Source of the DNA: Flavobacterium saliperosum
Lineage (GTDB): Bacteria > Bacteroidota > Bacteroidia > Flavobacteriales > Flavobacteriaceae
Reading direction: 5' to 3'
Assembly (NCBI RefSeq): GCF_900100625.1
Contig: NZ_FMTY01000003.1
Coordinates: forward strand, 379,424-443,423
DNA length: 64,000 nt
Shown: positions 43,722 through 51,471 of the stretch, piece after piece
Position numbering within the stretch: position 1 is the stretch's first letter
How the letters are laid out: each line of letters begins with the position of its first letter
Notes under the pieces: generated by a model
Seen by the model: only the letters and a program-made list of their open reading frames with translations
What the model was told of the DNA's origin: nothing
Database searches by the model: none
Position numbers and translations under genes: made by a program

Positions 43722-44507
43722 ATGAAGACAGCTTTATTACTATCGACATACAATTGGCCGGCAGCACTTAATTTAGTGCTGAAAAGCGTGATGCGCCAAT
43801 CGGTGCTTCCGGATGAAATCCTTATTGCAGACGACGGTTCCAAAGAGGAAACAAAGCTGTTAATCGAGACGTTTCAGCAAAACAGTCCGGTGCCAATAAA
43901 ACATTTTTGGCAGGAAGACAATGGTTTTAGAAAATCAGCAATTTTAAACAAGGTGGTAGCACAAACTGATGCGGAGTATATCATCCAGGTGGATGGCGAT
44001 TGTATCCTGCATTCAAAATTTGTAGAAGATCACATCAATGCCCGCGCTTCGAATACGTATCTGTATGGTGCCCGTGTGAACATCTTGCCGGAGTATGTGG
44101 AGGAGGTTTTTGAAAAACAAATTATCGATTTCGGCTATTTTTCCAAAGAAATCAAAAACAAATCACGAGCGCTGCATGTTCCGTTTTTGGCCTCTTTTTA
44201 TAAAGTACATAAAGACTATTCCGATAAATTCAGAGGTTGTAATGTTTCCTTCTGGCGAAAGGATTTTATCGAAATCAACGGTTATAACGAGGATTACGAA
44301 GGCTGGGGCAGGGAAGATTCCGATTTGGTTATCCGTATGGGAAATAAAGGCGTACTGGCCAAAAGACTGCGTTATGCGGGAATCGTTTTCCATATTCATC
44401 ATAAAATCAATTCAAGGGATAATTTTGATAAAAATGATGCGATGCAAAACCAAACCATTGCCGATAAAGTGGTTTGGATTGAAAACGGAATCAGTAAATA
44501 CCTGTAA
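43722..44507 (+). CDS. Glycosyltransferase family 2 with galactosyltransferase-type C-terminus
   Basis: A 261-residue enzyme. TALLLSTYNWPAALNLVLKSVMRQSVLPDEILIADDGS is the nucleotide-sugar half, VDGDCILH the DxD region, and FRGCNVSFWRKDFIEINGYNEDYEGWGREDSDLVIRMGNKG the Glyco_transf_7C signature, as in chondroitin-synthase-like bacterial transferases. It is very similar in layout to the gene at 46841. It is translated directly after the preceding gene and is probably part of the LPS outer-core or O-glycan pathway. Confidence 0.92.
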   Translation: MKTALLLSTYNWPAALNLVLKSVMRQSVLPDEILIADDGSKEETKLLIETFQQNSPVPIKHFWQEDNGFRKSAILNKVVAQTDAEYIIQVDGDCILHSKFVEDHINARASNTYLYGARVNILPEYVEEVFEKQIIDFGYFSKEIKNKSRALHVPFLASFYKVHKDYSDKFRGCNVSFWRKDFIEINGYNEDYEGWGREDSDLVIRMGNKGVLAKRLRYAGIVFHIHHKINSRDNFDKNDAMQNQTIADKVVWIENGISKYL

Positions 44508-44513
44508 TAGAAG

Positions 44514-45269
44514 TTAATCGATTTTTCTGTACATCATCCACAACTGTAAGTAGCGTTTGAATACCGAAAAGGCGTGAACATACGCCAGAATGAACCCTTC
44601 TTTACCGTCAAGAATGCCCAAGCGGTAGATGTACTGCCAGAAAAAGCGGTATTTAGGACGTATGAAAAAGTGGTACGCATTCGGTCTTTTGTTTTTCACA
44701 TAAAGACTTTCCGCCTGAAGCTTACTGTATAAATTGAGCTTGTTGTTGTAATTATCGAAGTTTTTATAACTGAAATGATTCACCCGTTCTTTCAGAAATC
44801 CTACCGTTCCGTTAGCAGCAACCATTTCATGAACCAGATTGCCGTTGTACTGACAGAAACTTTTGTTGAAAACACGAATCGCTTTATCGGATTGCCATCC
44901 TCCGTATTTAATGTGCTTCCCCAGGAAGTAAAAATTCCGTTTAACATAATAGGCAACACAATCGGATGGTGAGGTGGTTACGGAAATGATTTCAGCCTCT
45001 AGTTCGGGCGTTACGATTTCATCCAGATCAAAGAAAACAATCCAGTCGTTTTTAGCCTGACTGATGGCAAAATTCCGTTGGTCTGAAAAATTATCAAAAT
45101 TCCTCTGAAGTACGGTAACCCCCAAACTTTTTGCAATCTCAACAGTCCTGTCGGTACTGAAAGAATCGATAAAAATAATTTCATCAGCAAAAGACAAACT
45201 TTCAACATATTGTTTTACGTTTTCTTCTTCATTTAAAGTAATTGCTAATGCAGTTATTTTTGATTTCAA
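44514..45269 (-). CDS. Glycosyltransferase family 2 (WaaE/KdtX-like)
   Basis: A 251-residue enzyme read from a TTG at 45269. KITALAITLNEEENVKQYVESLSFADEIIFIDSFSTDRTVEIA starts right at the N-terminus, as in the LPS-core beta-glucosyltransferase group. VFFDLDEIVTPELEAEI holds the metal site, and the KYGGWQSDKAIRVFNKS block is also typical. A longer in-frame ATG version (to 45428) would overlap the divergent deacetylase gene and start upstream of the -7 box at 45305-45312, so it is rejected. It is a paralogue of the gene at 46049. Confidence 0.87.
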   Translation of the reverse strand: MKSKITALAITLNEEENVKQYVESLSFADEIIFIDSFSTDRTVEIAKSLGVTVLQRNFDNFSDQRNFAISQAKNDWIVFFDLDEIVTPELEAEIISVTTSPSDCVAYYVKRNFYFLGKHIKYGGWQSDKAIRVFNKSFCQYNGNLVHEMVAANGTVGFLKERVNHFSYKNFDNYNNKLNLYSKLQAESLYVKNKRPNAYHFFIRPKYRFFWQYIYRLGILDGKEGFILAYVHAFSVFKRYLQLWMMYRKID

Positions 45270-45304
45270 ATTATTTTGGGTTCTGTTTGTGGTGGATATA
45301 CAGG

Positions 45305-45312
45305 CAAATGTA
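45305..45312 (-). promoter_or_regulatory. -7 element of the GT2 gene at 44514-45269
   Basis: TACATTTG on the minus strand, 35 bp before the TTG start at 45269. Confidence 0.5.
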
Positions 45313-45349
45313 ATAATTTTACAATTATTTACTAATATAAAATAACGAA

Positions 45350-46057
45350 ATGACACGATTACCGATATTAATGTATCACAATGTGACCAATGATGAAAAA
45401 ATGGGCAAGGGACTAACAATCGCTGCACAAAAGTTGGAAAGTCATTTTCGTTATCTGAGTGAAAACAATTACGTTAGTTTTCATCTTTCTGAATTGGAAA
45501 ATAAAACGGCTATTCCTGAAAAAAGTATTGTGATTACTTTCGATGATGTTACTGAAAATCAGTTGCTGGCGGTAGAATTACTTCAGAAATACAATCTGAA
45601 AGCCACTTTTTTTATCCCGTTTGCCTATGTGGGTAAAACCGATGAATGGAACAACGGAAGTGAAAAAATAATGACTTACGATCAGTTAAGAAACCTTCCG
45701 GAAAATATTGAGTTGGGACTGCATTCGTATGCCCATAAAAAGTATGCAAATCTTTCTGAAACGGAATGTTATGAAGATTTCGGGAAATGTTTCAGAAGCA
45801 GTGAAGAAAACAACTTAAAGGTTTACAGCGCGGTGGCCTATCCGTATGGTAATTATCCGAAAAACGAACCTAAAAAATCCAAATTCAAATCGGTTTTACA
45901 ACAAAATAACATTAAAATGGGATTACGGATTGGAAACAAAATCAACAAATTTCCTTTCAAAAATCCCTATGAAATCATGAGAATTGATGTAAAAGGTGAC
46001 GATAGTCTGTTGAAATTCAAACTGAAATTGCGTTTCGGAAAACTGAAATTATTTTAA
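45350..46057 (+). CDS. Polysaccharide deacetylase family protein
   Basis: A 235-residue enzyme of the NodB-fold carbohydrate esterase 4 type. Motif 1 is TFDD (63-66) with the metal-binding Asp66, motif 2 is HSYAH (125-129) and motif 3 is VAYPYGNYPKN. It has no signal peptide, so it is probably cytoplasmic and acts on a precursor, or faces a lipid-linked substrate. The opening PILMYHNVT is characteristic. Its 3' end overlaps the convergent GT2 gene at 46049 by 9 bp. Confidence 0.88.
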   Translation: MTRLPILMYHNVTNDEKMGKGLTIAAQKLESHFRYLSENNYVSFHLSELENKTAIPEKSIVITFDDVTENQLLAVELLQKYNLKATFFIPFAYVGKTDEWNNGSEKIMTYDQLRNLPENIELGLHSYAHKKYANLSETECYEDFGKCFRSSEENNLKVYSAVAYPYGNYPKNEPKKSKFKSVLQQNNIKMGLRIGNKINKFPFKNPYEIMRIDVKGDDSLLKFKLKLRFGKLKLF

Positions 46058-46786
46058 GCCTTTCTCAATTAAAAGAATTTTCACATATCGTGAGAAAACA
46101 CCATACGCGTTAATACTTGCCAAAGCCAGTCCGGGAACACCGTCCATAAAACCTCTTTTTAGGATATAAGAAGAAAAAAAGCGGTAAAACGGTTTGAAAA
46201 ACAGGTGGAAATAAGTGGCTTTCTTTCCCTTTTTTACGGATGTATTGGCCTGAAACCAAGCATAGGAATCTTTCTTTTGCAAAAGATGGAACAAGCCTTT
46301 GTAGGTATAATGAATCATGAAATTTTTTAGGATACCGATGCTTCCTTCCACATGAAGTTTTTCGTGTACATCGCCCGTAAAATGAATGTTGTTGTTTTTT
46401 ACCAAACGGGTTACTTTATCCACCTTGTGGTATAAAAAACGATTCATGTAAAAATGCGGAAAACAGATTTTATATCCCGAGTGTTTCCCGTTTTCAATAA
46501 CCGACAAAATCTCGTATTTCAGTTTTTGGGTAACGCGTTCATCGGCATCCAGAAAGAGTACCCAATCTCCGGTTGCTGAAGCGATGGCATGGTTTTTCTG
46601 ACTCGAAAAATTATCAAATTTCCTTTCCAGAACCTTGCAGCCCAGTGCGATAGCTTTCTCTTTGGTTCCGTCTGTGCTGAAGGAATCGATAACAATGATT
46701 TCATCGGCAAAAGCCACTGATTTTACAGCATCTTCAATGTAGGAAACCTCGTTATAAGTAGGAATAATTACCGAAAGCGTACTCAT
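46049..46786 (-). CDS. Glycosyltransferase family 2 (WaaE/KdtX-like)
   Basis: A 245-residue enzyme. LSVIIPTYNEVSYIEDAVKSVAFADEIIVIDSFSTDGTKEKA is the donor-binding half and WVLFLDADERVTQKLKYEIL the metal site. FTGDVHEKLHVEGSIG and the helical tail (FKPFYRFFSSYILKRGFMDGVPGL) match LPS-core transferases of the WaaE group. It is a paralogue of the enzyme at 44514, with which it shares ADEI.IDSFSTD. Expression comes from the -7 box at 46806-46813. Confidence 0.9.
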   Translation of the reverse strand: MSTLSVIIPTYNEVSYIEDAVKSVAFADEIIVIDSFSTDGTKEKAIALGCKVLERKFDNFSSQKNHAIASATGDWVLFLDADERVTQKLKYEILSVIENGKHSGYKICFPHFYMNRFLYHKVDKVTRLVKNNNIHFTGDVHEKLHVEGSIGILKNFMIHYTYKGLFHLLQKKDSYAWFQANTSVKKGKKATYFHLFFKPFYRFFSSYILKRGFMDGVPGLALASINAYGVFSRYVKILLIEKGLK

Positions 46787-46805
46787 TATTTCGTTTTAGG
46801 AAAAA

Positions 46806-46833
46806 CAAATTTAACAAAATTAGGTTACCTTTG
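46806..46833. promoter_or_regulatory. Divergent promoter pair between two GT2 genes
   Basis: TAAATTTG on the minus strand (46806-46813) lies 19 bp before the ATG at 46786. TACCTTTG on the plus strand (46826-46833) lies only 7 bp before the ATG at 46841, so that transcript would be nearly leaderless. The two -7 boxes are 12 bp apart. Confidence 0.55.
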
Positions 46834-46840
46834 CAGCATT

Positions 46841-47668
46841 ATGCAAAAGAATATTTCCGTTGTAATTAGCACATACAATTCACCCGAATGGCTTAAAAAA
46901 GTGATTTGGGGTTATAACACGCAAACCTATCGTAACTTCGAAATGGTAATTGCCGACGATGGTTCGCGCAAAGACACTGCCGATTTAATCGAAGAAATGC
47001 GAAAGGAAGTATTTTACCCGATAATTCACGTTTGGCACGAAGACAATGGTTTTCAGAAATCACAAATCCTGAATAAAGCCATTTTAGCCTGTACGACGGA
47101 TTACATCATGATGTCGGATGGCGATTGCATTCCGCGTCCCGATTTTGTGGAGCAGCATATTAAGTTCCGTGAAGAAGGGTACTTTCTTTCGGGGGGGTAC
47201 CATAAATTACCGATGGATTTGTCCAAAAACATTACCAAAGAAGACATCTATTCCGGAAAGTGTTTCGAAATGGACTGGCTGAAAAAACACGGTATGAAAT
47301 CCTCGTTTAAAAACAATAAAGTGGATGCGGTGGGTTTAAAGAGTTGGTTTATGAATCTTTTGACACCAACAACGCCAAGTTGGAACGGACATAATGCTTC
47401 GGGTTGGAAAAAAGACATCGTGGGCATTAATGGTTTCGATGAGCGTATGCAATATGGAGGCCAGGACAGGGAATTAGGGGAGCGTTTGGTGAACTACGGC
47501 ATCAAACCGAAACAAATCCGTTACAGTACGGTTTGCCTGCATCTGGATCATCCGCGTGGGTATGCCACTCCGGAATCCATCAACAAGAACAAAAATATCC
47601 GAAGAGAAACCAAGGAACAAAATAAAAAATGGACCGATTTCGGAATAGTTAAAAATAGCCGGCAGTAA
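46841..47668 (+). CDS. Glycosyltransferase family 2 with galactosyltransferase-type C-terminus
   Basis: A 275-residue enzyme. SVVISTYNSPEWLKKVIWGYNTQTYRNFEMVIADDGS is the donor half, MMSDGDCIPRPDFV the DxD site, and ASGWKKDIVGINGFDERMQYGGQDRELGERLVNYG the C-terminal acceptor signature. It has the same architecture as the gene at 43722, including FQKSQILNKA versus FRKSAILNKV, so the two are paralogues that probably add different sugars of one glycan. It is followed by a strong terminator. Confidence 0.92.
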   Translation: MQKNISVVISTYNSPEWLKKVIWGYNTQTYRNFEMVIADDGSRKDTADLIEEMRKEVFYPIIHVWHEDNGFQKSQILNKAILACTTDYIMMSDGDCIPRPDFVEQHIKFREEGYFLSGGYHKLPMDLSKNITKEDIYSGKCFEMDWLKKHGMKSSFKNNKVDAVGLKSWFMNLLTPTTPSWNGHNASGWKKDIVGINGFDERMQYGGQDRELGERLVNYGIKPKQIRYSTVCLHLDHPRGYATPESINKNKNIRRETKEQNKKWTDFGIVKNSRQ

Positions 47669-47697
47669 TCAGTTTTCAGTCGTCCAGTTAAAATAGT

Positions 47698-47729
47698 AAA
47701 GCTTCAAATTCACATTTGAAGCTTTTTTT
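47698..47729 (+). terminator. Terminator after the GT2 gene at 46841-47668
   Basis: GCTTCAAAT (47701-47709) pairs with ATTTGAAGC (47714-47722), with A residues before and seven T residues after. Confidence 0.88.
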
Positions 47730-47749
47730 ATGGGTTAAAATTACAGTAG

Positions 47750-47796
47750 CCACAGATTCACAAATTATTAAAATGTAAAAGTCCGCGAATCTGCGG
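47750..47796. repeat. Gene-less relic of the GxxExxY-type inverted repeat
   Basis: CCACAGATTCACAAATT (47750-47766) and AGTCCGCGAATCTGCGG (47780-47796) form an inverted pair; reverse-complementing the left arm gives 14 of 17 matches to the arm at 31575-31591, and the right arm 15 of 17. Only 13 bp separate them, so no gene is present. Confidence 0.7.
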
Positions 47797-47815
47797 TTAA
47801 ATTTCAACGGATTGT

Positions 47816-48877
47816 TTATAGATTGTTTTTCAGGAAAGCATCCAATTCCGGTAAAATCATTTCCGGAGTCAGTTGTTTGTAAAGTTCGTCGGGATTGGCT
47901 TCGATTTTCTTGCGTTCTTCAAAAGTGAAACTGTCAAACAAATCGGGTTTCATTTCCAGTAAGTGTACCGAATGATGGAATTTCCCGTCCTCAAAACTCG
48001 CCCAATGGTCTTTGTTGACATACGGGGAAAAAATCGTAAACGTGGGTTTGTTTAACGCTTTGGCAATGTGAACCGTGCCGCCTTCATTGGAAACCAACGC
48101 GTCGCATTGCGCCATCAATTTGATGAAATCACGAATACTCGGCGCATAAATATCCAAGATGATGTTTTCTTTCTTTTGGCACATCGCATAAATCTTCATC
48201 GCTTCCTCTTTCTGGTGCGGCGCATAATTGAAAAGAATATTCACATCGTATTTCTCGGCAATAAAATCCACCATTTCAGCCACATAGTCGTAGGGCATCG
48301 ATTTTTGCGGCGTACTTCCCAAAACGCCTAAAACAATTACTTTTTTGTTGGCATAGTTTCCTAACCAGTTTTCTTTTTTCTCCGTTTCCGACAAAAAGAT
48401 TTTCGGTTCGTAATCAATCGGGTCGAAATTTCCGGCCTGATTCAACAAATGGATTCGGTCTTCAATTGCTTTTCCGCAGATTTTGGTTTTTTCTTTGGAG
48501 ATTTCCACCGGATGGGTATAATAACCCCAATTACCAAACTTCTTGCGGCTTTTATGACCGATGGTTTGTTTCGCTCCGGAGAATTTACAGATAATACGGC
48601 TTTGCGTTTTGGAATACGGATCGAAAATAATATCGTATTTCTCTTTTTGTATCTGACGAACCAATTTCAGTAAAACCGGGATTTTTTTCAGTTCCTTGTC
48701 GTTTATGGAAATGATTTTATCAATGTTGGGATTGTTCAGAATCACGCCGTGGGTAAAGTCATACGCCATGAAATGCACTTCACTGTCGGGGTATTTTGCC
48801 TTAAAATTATTCGCAATCACCGAGCTGATTAATACATCGCCTATGCGCTTGTTTTGTATGATTAAAATCTTCTTCAT
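47816..48877 (-). CDS. Glycosyltransferase family 9 (heptosyltransferase-like)
   Basis: A 353-residue GT-B enzyme. ILIIQNKRIGDVLISSVIANNFKAKYPDSEVHFMAY is the N-terminal GT9 signature (RIGDVL). VIVLGVLGSTPQKSMPYDYVAEMVDFIAEKYDVNILF and ALVSNEGGTVHIAKALNKPTFTIFSPY are the C-terminal donor-binding motifs, with the xxNEGGxxHxA block. It transfers heptose or a related sugar to the LPS inner core. It is convergent with the GT2 gene upstream and divergent from the kinase-like gene at 48942. Confidence 0.93.
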   Translation of the reverse strand: MKKILIIQNKRIGDVLISSVIANNFKAKYPDSEVHFMAYDFTHGVILNNPNIDKIISINDKELKKIPVLLKLVRQIQKEKYDIIFDPYSKTQSRIICKFSGAKQTIGHKSRKKFGNWGYYTHPVEISKEKTKICGKAIEDRIHLLNQAGNFDPIDYEPKIFLSETEKKENWLGNYANKKVIVLGVLGSTPQKSMPYDYVAEMVDFIAEKYDVNILFNYAPHQKEEAMKIYAMCQKKENIILDIYAPSIRDFIKLMAQCDALVSNEGGTVHIAKALNKPTFTIFSPYVNKDHWASFEDGKFHHSVHLLEMKPDLFDSFTFEERKKIEANPDELYKQLTPEMILPELDAFLKNNL

Positions 48878-48941
48878 AAAAGTAATTCTTGGTGCAAAGT
48901 ACTATTTTTTATACTTTTAAACCAAAATATTATTTACCTCA

Positions 48942-49700
48942 GTGAGAATTATCATTCATCCGAAATACGCCGCGCAGGAAAAAGCTATACTTCAACTGGT
49001 TACCACCTTTTTTGACGCGGGCAATCTGATTGTAAAAGGTTCCCGGAATACCATCAAATCGAATGCTCTGGGCGATGAGAAGGTAAATATCAAATATTTC
49101 AAGAAACCGGGCGCATTTAAATCCATCATTTATTCGTTTTTCAGAAGCACAAAAGCCAAACGTTCCTACGATTACGCTAATTACCTGTTGCAGCACAATA
49201 TTCCAACTCCTTTCCCGATTGCCTATATTGAAGAACGGAATCAATTCGGACTTCTAGGCGACAGTTACTATGTTTCCGAGCAAATCGACTACGATTTTAC
49301 CATTCGCGAGTTAATTCACAATCCGTTGTTTCCGGAACGAAACCGTATTTTGGAACAATTCACCGAGTTTACTTTTAAAATGCACGAAGCGAACGTGAAT
49401 TTCTTAGACCATTCGCCGGGCAATACTTTAATTATCAAAAAAGGAACTGGAGATTATGAGTTCTATCTGATTGATTTGAACCGAATGCAATTCGGGAATC
49501 TTTCCATCGAAGCGAGAATGGATAATTTCAAAAAAATGTGGTTGTCGAAAACGATGGTAAAAGTCATTGCGAAGAAGTATGCCGAGTTGAGTGGGCAATC
49601 CGAAGAAAAATTACACGCTATCCTGTTGGAAAAAACACGTGATTTCAAACGCAAAATCACCAAAAAGAAATGGCTGAAACGCAAACTGAAACGCTACTAA
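48942..49700 (+). CDS. Kdo kinase-like protein (lipopolysaccharide kinase fold)
   Basis: A 252-residue protein starting at a GTG. The protein-kinase-like fold is visible as YANYLLQHNIPTPFPIAYIEERNQFGLLGDSYYVSEQIDYDFTIREL, the catalytic loop FLDHSPGNTLI, and IDLNRMQFG with the metal Asp. The basic C-terminus (KRKITKKKWLKRKLKRY) may contact the membrane. Such enzymes phosphorylate Kdo on lipid A-Kdo, which fits the adjacent heptosyltransferase and core transferases. The catalytic Asp and downstream Asn are intact. Confidence 0.82.
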   Translation: MRIIIHPKYAAQEKAILQLVTTFFDAGNLIVKGSRNTIKSNALGDEKVNIKYFKKPGAFKSIIYSFFRSTKAKRSYDYANYLLQHNIPTPFPIAYIEERNQFGLLGDSYYVSEQIDYDFTIRELIHNPLFPERNRILEQFTEFTFKMHEANVNFLDHSPGNTLIIKKGTGDYEFYLIDLNRMQFGNLSIEARMDNFKKMWLSKTMVKVIAKKYAELSGQSEEKLHAILLEKTRDFKRKITKKKWLKRKLKRY

Positions 49701-49702
49701 AT

Positions 49703-49737
49703 AAAAAAGTTCCAAATTTTAATCTGGAACTTTTTTT
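49703..49737. terminator. Bidirectional terminator between the Kdo kinase-like gene and dapD
   Basis: GTTCCA and TGGAAC with a 10-nt loop, six A residues before and seven T residues after. It serves the convergent genes ending at 49700 and 49789. Confidence 0.85.
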
Positions 49738-49745
49738 ATATCTGC

Positions 49746-49763
49746 TCCCGATAGCTATCGGGA
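49746..49763. repeat. Dispersed 18-bp palindrome, copy 1
   Basis: TCCCGATAGCTATCGGGA is a perfect 9+9 palindrome, repeated exactly at 58919-58936. A degenerate CTTTCTGC/CCTTCTG heptamer-like run (about 49767-49790) follows. Confidence 0.85.
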
Positions 49764-49788
49764 CTGCTTTCTGCTTTCTGCCTTCTGT

Positions 49789-50604
49789 CTAAACCGCTAC
49801 ATCATACTCACGTAACGCATTGTTCAACGACGTTTTCAAATCGGTCGATGGTTTACGTTTTCCGATGATTAAAGCGCAAGGCACCTGAAATTCACCCGCA
49901 GGGAACTTTTTGGCGTAACTTCCCGGAATCACTACGGAACGCGCCGGAACAACTCCTTTATATTCAATTGGCGTATCGCCGGTAACATCAATAATTTTAG
50001 TGGAGGCGGTTAAACATACATTCGCTCCCAAAACCGCTTCGGTTTCCACGCGAACACCTTCCACCACAATACAACGCGAACCAATGAACGCACCGTCTTC
50101 AATAATAACCGGAGCTGCCTGTAACGGTTCTAAAACCCCACCGATTCCAACACCACCACTCAGGTGAACGTTTTTACCAATCTGTGCACAGCTACCAACG
50201 GTTGCCCAGGTGTCCACCATGGTGCCTTCATCCACATACGCACCAATGTTGACATAACTCGGCATTAAAATCACACCGCTTGAAATATACGCTCCGTATC
50301 GCGCCACGGCATTGGGAACTACGCGAATTCCTTTTTCGGCATACCCGCGTTTAAGTAACATTTTATCGTGGTATTCGAAAATACCTGCTTCCCAGGTTTC
50401 CATTTTCTGGATAGGGAAGTACATCACCACCGCTTTTTTAACCCATTCGTTTACCTGCCAGCCACCTTCAATTGGCTCGGCCACACGCAATTTTCCTGAA
50501 TCCAGCAATTCGATTACTTCTCTAATGGCTTTAATTGTAGTTTCTTCCTGTAACAAAGCACGGTTGTCCCAAGCCTGTTCTATTATTGGTTGTAAAGTGT
50601 TCAT
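49789..50604 (-). CDS. dapD: 2,3,4,5-tetrahydropyridine-2,6-dicarboxylate N-succinyltransferase
   Basis: A 271-residue trimeric left-handed beta-helix enzyme of the succinylase branch of diaminopimelate/lysine synthesis. GGWQVNEWVKKAVVMYFPIQKM is at the N-terminus. Hexapeptide repeats include PSYVNIGAYVDEGTMVDTWATVGSCAQIGKNVHLSGGVGIGGVLEPLQ and IIEDGAFIGSRCIVVEGVRVETEAVLGANV. The length is as in E. coli DapD. It is monocistronic, with a -7 box at 50621-50628. All catalytic beta-helix turns appear intact. Confidence 0.97.
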   Translation of the reverse strand: MNTLQPIIEQAWDNRALLQEETTIKAIREVIELLDSGKLRVAEPIEGGWQVNEWVKKAVVMYFPIQKMETWEAGIFEYHDKMLLKRGYAEKGIRVVPNAVARYGAYISSGVILMPSYVNIGAYVDEGTMVDTWATVGSCAQIGKNVHLSGGVGIGGVLEPLQAAPVIIEDGAFIGSRCIVVEGVRVETEAVLGANVCLTASTKIIDVTGDTPIEYKGVVPARSVVIPGSYAKKFPAGEFQVPCALIIGKRKPSTDLKTSLNNALREYDVAV

Positions 50605-50620
50605 AGTATTTGATTTTGCA

Positions 50621-50628
50621 CAAAGATA
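50621..50628 (-). promoter_or_regulatory. -7 element of dapD
   Basis: TATCTTTG on the minus strand, 16 bp before the ATG at 50604. The expected -33 region falls in the polypurine repeat and has no TTG. Confidence 0.55.
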
Positions 50629-50638
50629 AAGGATTTAA

Positions 50639-50675
50639 GGAAAAGGAGAAAGGGAAAAGGAGAAAGGGAAAAGGA
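50639..50675. repeat. 14-bp polypurine tandem repeat
   Basis: GGAAAAGGAGAAAG occurs twice in tandem (50639-50652, 50653-50666) followed by a 9-bp partial copy. Confidence 0.85.
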
Positions 50676-50905
50676 AAGTGAATATTGAATAGGATAGTGT
50701 ATTCACATATTGTCATGCTGAGTAATCGAAATATTTGGAGCGAATGGTTTGAGTGTGTTTAAAAACCATGTTCCCGCTGTCCGCTTTATCCGCCAGAGGG
50801 CGGGATGCCGCTCCCATCGGGGCTAGACGGTAAAGGTCTTGTTTGTTTGGAAAGTTCATAGATTGTTCGATAAAAAGAAGAAAAAATCAGGTTTTTGATG
50901 CTTAA

Positions 50906-50945
50906 AACCTTAGCGACTTAGTATCTTTGTGTCTTAGTACCTTAT
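50906..50945 (+). repeat. 8-bp-period repeat block before ruvX
   Basis: AACCTTAG, CGACTTAG, TATCTTTG, TGTCTTAG and TACCTTAT are contiguous and end 5 bp before the ATG at 50951. The third unit, TATCTTTG, also matches the -7 consensus TAnnTTTG. Confidence 0.78.
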
Positions 50946-50950
50946 AAAAA

Positions 50951-51367
50951 ATGCCAAGAATACTCGCCATCGACTACGGCCAAAAAAGAACCGGAATTGC
51001 CGTTACCGACGATTTGCAAATCATCGGTTCCGGATTGACTACGATTCCTTCAGAAACGGTGATTGCCTTTTTGAAAGACTATTTTGCAAAAGAAAATGTT
51101 GCGAAAGTACTTATCGGCGAACCCAAACAAATGAACGGACAGCCTTCGGAAAGTGCCCCCATCATTGAGGCTTTCGTGCTGAAATTCAAAACCGCTTTCC
51201 CCGAAATGCAATTAGAACGCGTAGACGAGCGATTTACGTCGAAAATGGCTTTCCAAACCATGATTGACAGCGGACTCAAAAAGAAACAACGTCAGAATAA
51301 AGCACTGATTGATGAGATTTCGGCAACGATTATGCTTCAGGATTACCTATCCCGAAAAATGTTTTAG
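50951..51367 (+). CDS. ruvX: Holliday junction resolvase-like protein RuvX/YqgF
   Basis: A 138-residue RNase H-fold protein. MPRILAIDYGQKRTGIAVTD has the first catalytic Asp, LIGEPKQMNGQPSE the second acidic block, and LERVDERFTSKMA and DEISATIMLQDYL the last. It has been linked to pre-16S rRNA 5'-end maturation in E. coli and to Holliday junction processing. The length is normal. It is preceded by an octamer repeat block and followed by mqo on the same strand. The gene is very likely functional. Confidence 0.95.
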   Translation: MPRILAIDYGQKRTGIAVTDDLQIIGSGLTTIPSETVIAFLKDYFAKENVAKVLIGEPKQMNGQPSESAPIIEAFVLKFKTAFPEMQLERVDERFTSKMAFQTMIDSGLKKKQRQNKALIDEISATIMLQDYLSRKMF

Positions 51368-51446
51368 ATTTTATTTTCAATTCCCTAAAAATGATTTGGC
51401 AGCTGTAAACCCTTGAAAATTAAGATAACTTTTGCATTGTAAGCCG

Positions 51447-51454
51447 TAAATTTG
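51447..51454 (+). promoter_or_regulatory. -7 element of mqo
   Basis: TAAATTTG, 17 bp before the ATG at 51472. A near match (TAACTTTTG) lies at 51426-51434, so a second start is possible. Confidence 0.5.
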
Positions 51455-51471
51455 TGCTTTAAAACTTTGCG

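Larger units (their letters stand above)
50605..50950. other. Repeat-rich 346-bp intergenic region between dapD and ruvX
   Basis: It has no supported gene. It holds the dapD -7 box, a 14-bp polypurine tandem repeat (50639-50675), a locally GC-rich stretch (about 50774-50830) with the hairpin CCGCC-AGAG-GGCGG (50790-50803), and the octamer block before ruvX. The GC-rich part looks like a dispersed repeat of the type common in Flavobacterium intergenic DNA. Confidence 0.7.

Noticed and set aside
45270..45428. N-terminal extension of the GT2 gene at 44514
   Set aside because: It overlaps the divergent deacetylase gene and lies upstream of the predicted -7 box; the homologous part starts at the TTG.
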